This document shows positions 7,422 to 16,212 of a stretch of 39,455 nucleotides of DNA, piece by piece. The stretch covers positions 14,560 through 54,014 of the forward strand of contig PLNP01000047.1 in NCBI GenBank assembly GCA_003142815.1, in the 5' to 3' direction. Origin of the DNA: Rhodanobacteraceae bacterium. Lineage in GTDB: Bacteria > Pseudomonadota > Gammaproteobacteria > Xanthomonadales > Rhodanobacteraceae. The notes below the pieces were generated by a model, which was not told where the DNA came from, searched no databases, and was given only the letters and a program-made list of their open reading frames with translations. The translations under genes and the position numbers were made by a program. Within the stretch, counting starts at the first letter, position 1, and each line of letters begins with the position of its first letter.

Positions 7422-10400
7422 GAAGGTCTTCCTGCGCGGGCGGCGGTGTCGGCGCGATGCCGATTCTCCAGCCACGCTTTGGGGAGGTGAGTCCAGTCGG
7501 CCGGCGTGATGACCGGCAGCACGGTGTCATCGAGCAGCGGCGCCTGCTGGGCGTCGCCCGGCACCAGCAACAGGCGCGCGGGCATGGAGGAATCGAGGGC
7601 CGCGTCGCGCAGCGCCTGGATCAGGCCGATCTGGCCGTAGCGCACGAGCAGGCCGAGGTGTTGCACGATCAAGGGGCGCGGATCGGCGCGCAATTGCGCG
7701 GTGATCTGCGGCATCGCGCGCGTGACCAGCGAACCCAAGCGGCGCCAATCGACCGAGTCGTGCGCGGCGCGGTCGGCTTGCATGACCACGCGCCAGTCGG
7801 CGCCGATGCCGCGCGCCTGCTCGCGCAGGGTGTCGATCAGCAGGCGGTCGAGGCTGAGGCGGTCGAGGCCGAAGTGGGCGGACAAGGTTTGCGCGGCACC
7901 TTCCACACGCGGCAGCGCGCAGGTGACGATGAGTACGCGGCGGCTGTCGAGCGCACGGCGCAGCGTGTCTTCGAAACGCAGCGCCTGCGCAGCATTGGGT
8001 GAATCGATGTCGCCACTGTGCGAGCCCGTCGACTGACGGCGCAGGGTGCTGGTGTGACGGGTCAGGCCGCTGGCTTGCACTGGCATCGCATAACCGGCGG
8101 GCAGGTTGTCGGCCGCCTCGTGCCATTGCAGCGGAAATTCGATTTGCGCCAGCAGGTGATCGAGTGCGGGCCGGCCGGGCAACGGCGCGGCGTGCGGAAA
8201 GCGACTCTGGATGCGGCTGTGCAGTTGCGCGACGCTCAGGCGGCGCGCACCGAGCAGCGTGTTGGCGCCGAGGCGCAACGCACGCTCGGCCGCCAAGCCA
8301 TCGGGATACGGCTCCAAGCGACTGGACAACGCAACGCCCGGCGCGGCGGCAACGGCGAGGCGCAGGCGACGCTCCGGCGTGATCGGCTGATCGCCTTGTG
8401 GCGACTTGACTGCGGCGAGCGCCTCGTCGGCGCGGCGCGGGCTGGGCAGTGGATCCTGATGGGCCAAGGTGCGCGCCTGCAGCGCGAGTGCCTTGGCGTA
8501 TTCGGCGCGTTCGGCCGGTGGCGCGGCGAACGCGTGGCCCAACTTGTAGGTGGCGACGATCAGCAGCGCCTCGTTGCCGCGATAGAGGACGAAGCGCGCC
8601 GATTCGCGCACGGCTTCGGCTTCCAGTGTGGCTTGCACGACGGCGTTCGCGTGGCGCAAACGGTCGGCACCTTCAACGGTCGAGCCGTGGCTGCTGAGTA
8701 GGCGCGCGGCGACTTCCGGCAAGGTGACGATGCCTTCGCGACGCTGCACGAAATCCGCGACCTCATCGCGCAATGCGGTCATCCACGCGTTCTTCGCCCA
8801 TTTCTCGACTGCCTTGTCGACCACCGCCTGCACTTCGCTGCGGCTGCAACCGCAGGCTTCGGCGACTTCCTTGAGGGTCGGCAATTCGGCGATGGCGGCA
8901 TCCGCGTCGCTGTCGTGGCCGAGCCATTCGCGCACGATGCCGGCCTCGCCATCGTCGAGCTTGATCGATTGCAGGCTTTTGACGAGACGATCGATGCTGG
9001 GCTGGCCGCTGTCGTCGGCGTCGACTGCGGGCGCGGTTTTGCCGAGATGCGCGGCGAGGCGATCGCGCAACTGGCGCAGGCGTTTGGTGATCTGCTGGCC
9101 GATGCCGCGATTGCGATAGAAGCGCATGCCGTGCAGGTTGAGCAGTTGCTCGACCGTGGTCGCGCCGATACGGTCGGCGGCGTTGAGTTCGCGCGGGCTG
9201 AGACCGAGCGCCGACAGCAAGGTGGCGCCGCTGAGGTCCTCAATGCGGTCGAGGTCGATCTCGGTGGCGGCGTCGTCCTCGGAATCGTCCTGGGTGGTCT
9301 GGTCGATGTGCTTGAACACGCCCTTCCATGCCAGGTACATCTCGTCGGCGTTGTCGAAGCGGCGCTCGTGATCGCGATGCAGGATGCGCGCGAAGAAAGC
9401 CGCGAGCGCATCGCGCACGGACGCATCGAAGCGTTCGACGTCGAGGCTGGCTTCCTTGTCGCTGCTGGCCGGGTCCTGGCCAGCGCTGCCCCAGGTCGGC
9501 AAGGTGCCGGTCGCCAGTTCGTATAGGGTCATGCCGGCGGCGAAGCGTTCGGCGTGCAGGTCCCAGCGCGGCGGACGGCGGTTGACCAGGAACGGGTCGA
9601 GGTAGGGCGGCGTGCCGGCGCGGATGTTGTCGAGTGGCGCGCGCGACAGGGAAAAGTCGAACAGCTTGAGGGTCAACGCGCGCTTGCGGTTTTCGCCGAT
9701 GCCGATGTTCTCGGGCTTGATGTCGCGATGGTTGATGCCTTCGCGTTCGAGGTGGGCGACGACGCCGATCAATTCGTCGCCGAAGCGTTCCAGCAGATCC
9801 AGCGACAACGCGCCTTCCTTGCGTACGCGTTGGCCGAGGGTGCGGTCACCCGCCTGTTCGAGGAAAATCGCGGTCAGCCCATCGATCTCGTACACGTCGA
9901 AACATTTGACGATGTTGGGGTGACGCAGCTCCTGCAGCGTCTCGGCTTCGATGCGCAGGCGTTCGTTGAACGACGGGTCCTTGGCGATTTTCAGGACGCC
10001 GCTCTGGCCTGCACGCTCGACCGACAGCGCGTAGCAGGTGGAGCCACTTCCGAGCGATTTCAGCACGGTGAAGCCGCCGGTGAGCTGGTCGCCGGGTTTG
10101 GCATCGGCAGGGTTGACGCCGAGTTTGGGTTCCGGCGTGGTCAGGTCGTTTTCGACCTCGTCGAGCATGCGCAGAAAGTCGCGCACGTCGGCCGGGCGAT
10201 CCAGTGGATTGGGATCGGTGGCCGACTGGATCAGCAGCTGCAGGCTGTCCGGTGCGCCATCGAGCACGCCGGAGACCAGCAAGCCGGGACCGCCGTGGCA
10301 CTTCTCGACCATCTGCTCGACATCGTCGGCCGGATGCTTGCCACTGAAGATGGCATAGGCGAGCGCGCCGAGAGAAAACATGTCGATGCTGGCGGCGTCG

Positions 10401-11626
10401 TAGCCGTGGCCGGTGATCACTTCCGGCGGCGCGTAGACGGCCGATTGCGGGCTGTCGATGACGCCGGCCATCTGGCCGAGATGCAGCGTCATGCGCGTGT
10501 CGGACTGCGTCTGCCGGCTGGAGATTCCGCTCTGCCAGTCACGAATGCGTGCGGTAAATCGGGCACCAGACTCCTCGGGCTCGACCAACTCGATCGTCCA
10601 CGGACTCAAGGCGCGGTGATGGATGCCGCGTTGATGCGCATAGGCCAGCGTCTCGGCAACCTGGCGGATGAGATCGAGCCGCTGACTGATATCCAGCGGA
10701 ACGGATGCGCCTTCGAGTCGCTGGTTGAGGCGCTGCGCATCCGGATCGTAGTCGTAGATCAGCGCCGGACCGATGTCGCTTTCGGTCAACTGGCTGGGCG
10801 ACAGGATGTGCTCGTGACGCACACCCCGCAACAGTTCGTACTCGCGCGTTGCGATGTCCTTGCGCTCGCGCCGCTCGGCTTCCGGCGCCTTTTGCGCATA
10901 GGGGAAAATCCGCACGCGCTTGCGATCGCCCTTGACGCGCGCGTGCTGCGCCTCCCAATCCTGGTAGCGGTCGTTCTCGCCGATCAGACGCACGAGCTGG
11001 TAGTCGCCGACCGTCGCCGCGCGGGTGCGCTGGCGCAACCCCAATTGCTCCATCGCGCGCGGCAGTGCGCGTTCGGTAGTGCGGCTGATCGGCGCGAATC
11101 CCCTGCCCTGCGTCGCGCGGCCTTCGATCACGCCGACGATGCTGGGACGGCCGGCGCGGTCGGCATCGGGACGCAGGTAGATGTGTTGCGCGGCGATCTC
11201 GTCGAGATTCAGCCGGCACAGCGGCGAGGAGAGGAAGACCACCGCCTGGATATAGGGCACCGCAACGTTCTTGAATGCGGTCTGGCGAGCGAGCAGGGAT
11301 TTGAGCTTCTTCGCCTTGCGGTTGGCGAGCAGAAGCGGATTGTCTTCGTAGCGCTCGCGACCGCTGGGCGCGGTGACGGTCCAGGTGTTCTGGTTGCCGG
11401 TGATCGCGCCGGCCCAGTGCTTGATCTCAACCAAGTACACGCAATCGGTGGACGCGATCAGCGCATCGACCTCGTTGATGCTGCCGTCTTCGGCGATGAA
11501 CTCGAAGTTCGACCATGCGCGGAACGGCGAGGTATCCGGAAGACCGGCACGCAACAGGTCGAGCGCTTCCTGCTCATGCGGGAATGCCGAGGGATGCACC
11601 GCATGCCAACGACCTGAATCTGCCAC
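7418..11626 (-). CDS. pglW: BREX type 2 / Pgl serine-threonine kinase PglW
   Basis: 1402 residues, started at GTG 11626 with GAGG four bases upstream. Order of domains: NERD nuclease-related domain (about 15-130, with NEVDALI and VEIKHW); a first kinase-like domain (about 209-490) in which the catalytic loop reads HHRALSPW and lacks the HRD aspartate, so probably a pseudokinase; a second kinase (about 519-730) with GSGS loop, VLKIAK lysine near 546, HRDIKPEN (633-640) and DFS at the DFG position, so probably active; an RpoA-CTD-like helix-hairpin-helix segment (about 795-850); an HTH-like segment and a long C-terminal part. In the Streptomyces Pgl system PglW is a kinase needed for phage defence. 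It overlaps pglX by four bases. Confidence 0.88.
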   Translation of the reverse strand: MADSGRWHAVHPSAFPHEQEALDLLRAGLPDTSPFRAWSNFEFIAEDGSINEVDALIASTDCVYLVEIKHWAGAITGNQNTWTVTAPSGRERYEDNPLLLANRKAKKLKSLLARQTAFKNVAVPYIQAVVFLSSPLCRLNLDEIAAQHIYLRPDADRAGRPSIVGVIEGRATQGRGFAPISRTTERALPRAMEQLGLRQRTRAATVGDYQLVRLIGENDRYQDWEAQHARVKGDRKRVRIFPYAQKAPEAERRERKDIATREYELLRGVRHEHILSPSQLTESDIGPALIYDYDPDAQRLNQRLEGASVPLDISQRLDLIRQVAETLAYAHQRGIHHRALSPWTIELVEPEESGARFTARIRDWQSGISSRQTQSDTRMTLHLGQMAGVIDSPQSAVYAPPEVITGHGYDAASIDMFSLGALAYAIFSGKHPADDVEQMVEKCHGGPGLLVSGVLDGAPDSLQLLIQSATDPNPLDRPADVRDFLRMLDEVENDLTTPEPKLGVNPADAKPGDQLTGGFTVLKSLGSGSTCYALSVERAGQSGVLKIAKDPSFNERLRIEAETLQELRHPNIVKCFDVYEIDGLTAIFLEQAGDRTLGQRVRKEGALSLDLLERFGDELIGVVAHLEREGINHRDIKPENIGIGENRKRALTLKLFDFSLSRAPLDNIRAGTPPYLDPFLVNRRPPRWDLHAERFAAGMTLYELATGTLPTWGSAGQDPASSDKEASLDVERFDASVRDALAAFFARILHRDHERRFDNADEMYLAWKGVFKHIDQTTQDDSEDDAATEIDLDRIEDLSGATLLSALGLSPRELNAADRIGATTVEQLLNLHGMRFYRNRGIGQQITKRLRQLRDRLAAHLGKTAPAVDADDSGQPSIDRLVKSLQSIKLDDGEAGIVREWLGHDSDADAAIAELPTLKEVAEACGCSRSEVQAVVDKAVEKWAKNAWMTALRDEVADFVQRREGIVTLPEVAARLLSSHGSTVEGADRLRHANAVVQATLEAEAVRESARFVLYRGNEALLIVATYKLGHAFAAPPAERAEYAKALALQARTLAHQDPLPSPRRADEALAAVKSPQGDQPITPERRLRLAVAAAPGVALSSRLEPYPDGLAAERALRLGANTLLGARRLSVAQLHSRIQSRFPHAAPLPGRPALDHLLAQIEFPLQWHEAADNLPAGYAMPVQASGLTRHTSTLRRQSTGSHSGDIDSPNAAQALRFEDTLRRALDSRRVLIVTCALPRVEGAAQTLSAHFGLDRLSLDRLLIDTLREQARGIGADWRVVMQADRAAHDSVDWRRLGSLVTRAMPQITAQLRADPRPLIVQHLGLLVRYGQIGLIQALRDAALDSSMPARLLLVPGDAQQAPLLDDTVLPVITPADWTHLPKAWLENRHRADTAARAGRPS

Positions 11627-12361
11627 GATCCCTCTGCCACCAACTCAACCGCCCTATCTTACTGGGGGGGTTGGTCTCAGGCAAAAGGTCGGTCGGGTAG
11701 GATCACGGCCACCTTGGACCTGAATACATCCCAGTAGGAGAGCTGGCCCCAGAAATCTTGACGGCCGGATAGGTGGAATCCCTGTTCCCTCGGGTCATCA
11801 TAGACCCCATGAAACAGGAGCAGTCATGCGCGATGGCGCAGATAGAGGTCATCAGCCATTTGACGCCTGGCGATTTCGCGAACGTGCTGCGGCAGCGACC
11901 ACGCGATCCGGCAGGGCAAGTACGCGCGCTTGTATCTGGCAGAAGCCGCTTACCGATTTGCCCATCCCCTTGTTGGGACAACCGCCGGTTTCGCCTGCGC
12001 GAGATGCTACCGCGACTGGCGCGCGCGATGATGCTGTGCAAACCGCATCCCGAGCCGACCTTGCGCATCGCGAGCAATTTTCATGGCTGAGAATGAGCCC
12101 TAATCAGGTAAGGGAATGTCGACTTCATCGCCGCGTTTTTCTGCTGCCATTTGCACCATTGGCAAAAATGATACTATTCAACCCGGATACAGCAACCTTG
12201 GAAGAGAGCGCTTGGCCCCCACACAGGCACACACGTGAGCGGCACCTTTTCGCGGTCTAGTGACCGTCGCAGCTCGACCAACAGCCGCCATTGGGCTCTA
12301 CACTCAGTGCATACGCAACCGACAGTGGTGCGCTGAAACCACTCGATAAGATGACACGACG
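11627..12361 (+). other. 735-base gap between pglW and the HEPN-like gene, no confident gene
   Basis: A C-rich/G-rich stretch (seven G at about 11666-11672) separates pglW from a region whose plus-strand frame around 11830-11900 reads EVISHLTPGDFANVLRQ, similar to the C-terminal LTPGDFA segment of some AAA ATPases, and then loses similarity. This may be a gene remnant. A palindrome CGGTC-TAGT-GACCG lies at 12253-12266. No promoter or RNA gene was confidently identified. Confidence 0.3.
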
Positions 12362-13381
12362 ATGAAGGCACAAGAAGGTACAAAGTTACCAAGCGACAAC
12401 CTCCGTGACCGAGGTGGCTCGCTTCAACTGAGCACACCCGACGATGACAGCGCAATTTCGGCGATGATCACGGTTGCCGGGCGCCTGTTAGTGGTTAAGG
12501 GAAAGGGGATCTATGAAATCAAACCAGCCGACCAAGTCGACCCAAAGCGAACAAATATAGGTACCCCGAACACAATCCAAAGAGTCTTGCCCTTTGGTTC
12601 GGAGTCTTCTTGGGTAGGAGCAATAGTCTTGACTGCCCACGACCTACTAAAGAGTACGTACCTTCCGAGCGAAATCAACTGTGACAGGGCTTTGGCTTTG
12701 GTGTTCGACATCGCTCAAGACATTGCGGGAATGCACCAATTGATAGAAAACTATCGCGAGACGCAGGAAGCCGCTATTGTGAACCTCGATCCGAACATTC
12801 GAAAGGACCTATCGTTCATGATGCCTGCCATTGGTAACTTAGCGGTCAGGTGCAAAGAATTCGTTCAAAAGTCCGATCACGTACTTAATGGACTCTTTAA
12901 AGTGGTAAAGCTCTTCTATAGAGATCTCGGAACGGGGGGATGGGACACTTTGAAGACGAAAATTGAGAACGGGCAACAGGATATTGACAGCTTTTCTCAA
13001 TTCTTGAGTAACGCACTACCATTGCTACATCTAGTTCGGAACACACGCAACTGCGTCGAGCACCCGGGAAAGGATCAATGGATCGAGGTTTCAGATTTCA
13101 AGATCGATGCTGGCAACAACCTCCTTCGTCCGATGATTAAGATTATCCACCGCAAGACGCCTCGACCGAGGATGCCGCTCGCTGACTTTTTCGCTCAGGT
13201 ATCGCAGAATATCGTGTCCGTCGTAGAAATGACAATCGTATTTCTATGCGCCAGGCACGTGCGATCTATCTCTGGCTTTCCCGTCCATGTGTTCGAAATG
13301 CCACTCGGCCAGAGAAGATCTGCATACGTTCGCTTCGGCTATGGCTTGGCGCAAGGAAATGAGATTATCCCAATGTCGTGA
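12362..13381 (+). CDS. Unrecognised protein with HEPN-like RNxxxH motif
   Basis: 339 residues, visibly lower in GC and with more A/T-ending codons than pglW/pglX. The N-terminal 100 residues are strand-rich (AISAMITVAGRLLVV). The middle and C-terminal parts are helical. Residues 222-234 read LHLVRNTRNCVEH; the RNCVEH piece is the R-N-x3-H form of the HEPN ribonuclease motif, followed by PGKDQW. HEPN proteins often act as toxins or RNases in defence systems, and the gene sits between pglW and the integrase. No full-length family is recognised, so RNase activity is a hypothesis. No good ribosome site precedes the ATG. It is convergent with the integrase. Confidence 0.5.
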   Translation: MKAQEGTKLPSDNLRDRGGSLQLSTPDDDSAISAMITVAGRLLVVKGKGIYEIKPADQVDPKRTNIGTPNTIQRVLPFGSESSWVGAIVLTAHDLLKSTYLPSEINCDRALALVFDIAQDIAGMHQLIENYRETQEAAIVNLDPNIRKDLSFMMPAIGNLAVRCKEFVQKSDHVLNGLFKVVKLFYRDLGTGGWDTLKTKIENGQQDIDSFSQFLSNALPLLHLVRNTRNCVEHPGKDQWIEVSDFKIDAGNNLLRPMIKIIHRKTPRPRMPLADFFAQVSQNIVSVVEMTIVFLCARHVRSISGFPVHVFEMPLGQRRSAYVRFGYGLAQGNEIIPMS

Positions 13382-13439
13382 TCGATGATACGCGTAGTAG
13401 TTGCAATTGATCACATTTTATGAAGCGCGTAATAATGGC

Positions 13440-14663
13440 TCACCCAGCTTTGCGCTTGATCGGCACGACTTTTACGCCGGTATGCACCGTATCAAGATAA
13501 TCAGCCCACTTCCCCAGTGCGGCGGCACGCTCGGTTGCGTAGTCGTTGCGGTCGTAGATTTCTGCCATTCCGGGCAGCTTATGGTTGATCGCGCGTTCCG
13601 CGACCTCGTAGCGGACACCGAGTGATGCAAGCCCGCTGCGCATGGTGCGGCGCATGTCATGCGGCTTGAATGCGTCGCGTGCAATGCCGACACGATCCAG
13701 CACGCGCCAGAGCCACGCGCGATACGTTTGATAGGGGATCGGGCGATCGTCACCGCGTGCGGCTGCAAAGACGAAGGCCGAAGGCGCGGAGTTCGCGGCA
13801 ATCGAGCGCAACAGCTCGACGGCCTGCTGAGGTAAGCGGATGACGTAGCCAGTGCCTGTCTTGGTGCGTTCGGCTGGAATGGTCCAAATTCCGGCGGTGA
13901 GAGCGAATTCCTTCCATGCTGCACCGCACAGTTCGCCTGGGCGCACGCCAGTGAGCAAGTGGAAGCGCAGTGCCCAGCCCTTCACGTCGTGGGGTATGGC
14001 ACGAAGGAACACTGCCAGCTCCTCGCCTTCCAAGGCTGTCCCGGTGCGCCTTGCCGGGGCTGGTGCGATGGTGTCGCGCTTGATTCCGATTGCCGGATTG
14101 TCGGTGCGTATGGCCTGCCCGCGCGCGTGCTCGAACATCGCGCGCGTTGCGGCGTGCAACGTGCGCATAGCTCCGGTACCGCGTGCGGATGAGGCGCGAA
14201 GCATCGCCACGACGTCAGCCAATGCAACATCACGCACCAGCATGGCCCCTAGGCGCGGCTTGACCCAGTTCGCCAGATAGCCGGCGTAGAGCTTGCGTGT
14301 GGATGGAGCCGCATTGGCAAGCGCTTTCGCTTCGTAATCCTCGACCAATTGGCGCACAGTCCAAGCCGCGACGCTCGCATGCTTGGCGCGGCGCTTCTCG
14401 GCAGCCACGTCCAAGCCATCGCCAACGCGCACGCGCTCGCGGGCAGCGCGGCGCCTTGCGGCCTGCAATGACAGATCGGGATAGCGACCAAGGGTCAATT
14501 CGCGGCGGCGACCGCCAATGCGGTAGCGCAAGACCCATGCGGCTACGTTGGCAGCGGACAGCGTGAAGGTAAGGCCGTCGCCGTCGCTCTTGGCGACCTG
14601 GATACCCGCAGCAATCCATGCGCGCAGCTGGGTGTCGGAAAGCAGGTTCGCGCGCCGTGTCAT
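13440..14663 (-). CDS. int: Tyrosine recombinase, P4-type island integrase
   Basis: 407 residues. The start at 14663 is chosen because AGGAGG lies six bases upstream; the frame is open to 14681. The N-terminal arm-binding domain shows RYRIGGRRRELTLGRYPDLSL-type residues (DUF4102), then a SAM-like core-binding domain, then the catalytic domain with Arg in TGVRPGEL, HDMRRT (H-x-x-R) and a final INHKLPGMAEIYDRNDY region holding the nucleophilic Tyr. Such integrases insert genomic islands, often at tRNA genes. No tRNA is visible near its 5' side. It is the outermost island gene on the right, with core-like genes beyond about 15600. The frame appears intact. Confidence 0.88.
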   Translation of the reverse strand: MTRRANLLSDTQLRAWIAAGIQVAKSDGDGLTFTLSAANVAAWVLRYRIGGRRRELTLGRYPDLSLQAARRRAARERVRVGDGLDVAAEKRRAKHASVAAWTVRQLVEDYEAKALANAAPSTRKLYAGYLANWVKPRLGAMLVRDVALADVVAMLRASSARGTGAMRTLHAATRAMFEHARGQAIRTDNPAIGIKRDTIAPAPARRTGTALEGEELAVFLRAIPHDVKGWALRFHLLTGVRPGELCGAAWKEFALTAGIWTIPAERTKTGTGYVIRLPQQAVELLRSIAANSAPSAFVFAAARGDDRPIPYQTYRAWLWRVLDRVGIARDAFKPHDMRRTMRSGLASLGVRYEVAERAINHKLPGMAEIYDRNDYATERAAALGKWADYLDTVHTGVKVVPIKRKAG

Positions 14664-14679
14664 GGGTGGCCTCCTCGCC

Positions 14680-14720
14680 ATGGGTAGCTAACCGTTGAAG
14701 CTACCCTTCTAGCTACCCAT
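14680..14720. repeat. Three copies of AGCTACCC around the integrase promoter
   Basis: ATGGGTAGCT (14680-14689) and AGCTACCCAT (14711-14720) form a perfect 10-base inverted repeat with 21 bases between. A third copy, AGCTACCC, lies at 14699-14706. The array begins 17 bases upstream of the integrase start, so it could be integrase arm-type sites, an excisionase site or a repressor operator. Confidence 0.55.
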
Positions 14721-14853
14721 TCTGCACCCGATGCTACCGGACGGCAATAGACGAGCATGGACAAAAAGCGCCTGTATTATGCGGTTCATAAGGCCTAGTC
14801 GTGCACAACCACAGATTCCGTTGGATCACATATCAAATACTTCATGGATTTCT

Positions 14854-14955
14854 AGGGTCGCGCTTGCAGCGCCTGCACCTTTTTCCGGTGCTCCTACAAA
14901 AGCACGCGTCCGTGCAAACGCATGCGCCCGTGTAGGAGCGGCGAAGCCGCGACCA
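14854..14955. repeat. Pair of inverted REP-like elements
   Basis: One unit (about 14931-14954) has the form TGTAGGAGC-GGC-gaa-GCC-GCGACC. An inverted relative (about 14854-14899) begins AGGGTCGCGC and ends GCTCCTACAA, with an internal GCACC/GGTGC stem. Such paired units are REP/BIME-type repeats known from Xanthomonadales and Pseudomonas. Together with flanking sequence they fill the stretch between the integrase repeats and the pseudogene at 15010; the rest of that stretch shows nothing else. Confidence 0.6.
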
Positions 14956-15009
14956 CAACGACACAGTACGTATCGAAATGTGCCCTTGCCATCCCCTCAC
15001 CGCAGCGGC

Positions 15010-15493
15010 TCAGTAATCGTAACCGTCGATGAAGACGAAATCGTCCGGATTGCGGACACAGTTGTAGGTCACCGTGTACCGCGGGCCGGTTTCGACAACT
15101 TCGAAATCGCTCACCTGCGGCGACGGGTTGCCGTTGATGAAAACGTGTTCGTCGATGCCCAGATCCGCCCACTTCGCGGTCGTGAAACGGTCCGCTTCGC
15201 CGGTCAGCGCGATGTTGCCGCCATCGGCGAGGACGACGCGGTAGCGTTGCATCGTCCGCAGCAGGACTTTCGCCGCAGCGTTGTAATGGCTCATGTCGAA
15301 GCTGGCCTTGACCGCCGCCACCGGCGACATTGGCCGCGTAAGCTTCGTACAAGGTGTTGCCCTGCGCGACGAGCAGATGGCAATCCGCGTTGGCGTTGTC
15401 GCATGAGTAACCGGCTGAACCTTCGATCGCGCCGCCGGGCGGCAAAGGCGATAGCCACCAAGCCGAATCTTCGATGCATCGTGCGCGCCCCAA
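15010..15493 (-). pseudogene. Frameshifted gene for an unrecognised, probably exported protein
   Basis: Two protein-like pieces lie in different frames. The upstream piece reads EDSAWWLSPLPPGGA, SCDNANADCHLLV and NTLYEAYAANVAGG. The downstream piece, to the stop at 15010, reads VKASFDMSHYNAAAK… and ends FVFIDGYDY. They join at a GGC-rich run near 15311-15322, where one surplus G would explain the break. The 5' end is unclear and a second break upstream of 15493 is possible. The paired cysteines suggest an extracytoplasmic protein, but no signal peptide could be assigned. A sequencing error instead of true decay cannot be excluded. Confidence 0.45.
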
Positions 15494-15598
15494 GTACGTC
15501 GCGCATCGTCATTGTCACCCGCATCGTAAACCGAGCACCACGTCGCGATTTCCGCACGCGCGCAACCCGCCGATCACCATGGTTGGGTGGAACCGCGC

Positions 15599-16153
15599 CT
15601 ACCAAACCAGGTCGGCCGGCACCCCATCCTCGTCGACCGCATCCGGGTCGCACAGCAGGACCAGCGCGTCGGCGTCGATCGCCTGCGCGGCGAGGCCGGT
15701 CTCGCGGGTGACCAGCAAATAGCGCCCGGCAAGTTGCGCGACCGCAAGCTCACCGGCGTTGAGACGCGGCAACTGTGCGGCAGTCACGTAGATGCGGCGA
15801 ATCTTGTTCGCATGCGGAAAATGGCGGGCGATCTCCGCGCTCGCCTCGTTCAGCGCGTTGCCGTTCAACAAAGTCGTGAGTTTCTGTTTGCGTTCCTTCT
15901 TCTCGCGCGCACGCTGCTCGGCCTCGCGCTGTTCGCGTTCCCGCGTTTCGCGCTCGGTCTTGTCGCGCATTGCGTACGCCTTGGCGAGGTCGATTTCGCT
16001 CTGTTCACGCCGCGCCGGTTTTGCCGACCGCAGTTGCGAAATATCCCGCGGTTGCGATGGCCTCTGCTGCGGCTTCGGTTGCAATCGCGCCTCAGGCTTG
16101 TTTTGCCGGGCAAGGCCGCTCTTCAGTAGCTGGTCGCGCAAGGATTCAGACAT
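15599..16153 (-). CDS. DUF2058 family protein (YaiL-like)
   Basis: 184 residues, the usual size. The start MSESLRDQLLKSGL is the conserved DUF2058 N-terminus. Next comes a long, highly charged coiled-coil region (about 45-95, ERETREREQREAEQ) and then a small conserved C-terminal domain with FPHANKIRRIYVT and LLCDPDAVDEDG. E. coli YaiL is annotated as a nucleoprotein or polynucleotide-associated protein; the molecular role is not settled. It lies 60 bases downstream of slyX on the same strand and may share its transcript. The frame is complete. Confidence 0.85.
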   Translation of the reverse strand: MSESLRDQLLKSGLARQNKPEARLQPKPQQRPSQPRDISQLRSAKPARREQSEIDLAKAYAMRDKTERETREREQREAEQRAREKKERKQKLTTLLNGNALNEASAEIARHFPHANKIRRIYVTAAQLPRLNAGELAVAQLAGRYLLVTRETGLAAQAIDADALVLLCDPDAVDEDGVPADLVW

Positions 16154-16212
16154 GTCGGTGGTCGAGCGTCGTGCGATTCGTTGATGATCTCTGCAGCGGG
16201 CGCCAACCGGCC

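Noticed and set aside
7422-7475. Longer N-terminus of PglX starting at 7475
   Set aside because: The extra 18 residues are Arg-rich and lie inside pglW; the GTG at 7421 has a good ribosome site and a GTGA overlap.
9554-11617. Long open frame on the plus strand antisense to pglW
   Set aside because: In high-GC DNA the antisense frame of a real gene stays open. The translation has no recognisable domain, while the opposite strand encodes PglW.
14682-15009. tRNA gene as integration site next to the integrase
   Set aside because: No cloverleaf or TTCGANTC-type T-loop could be found; the attachment site is not identified.
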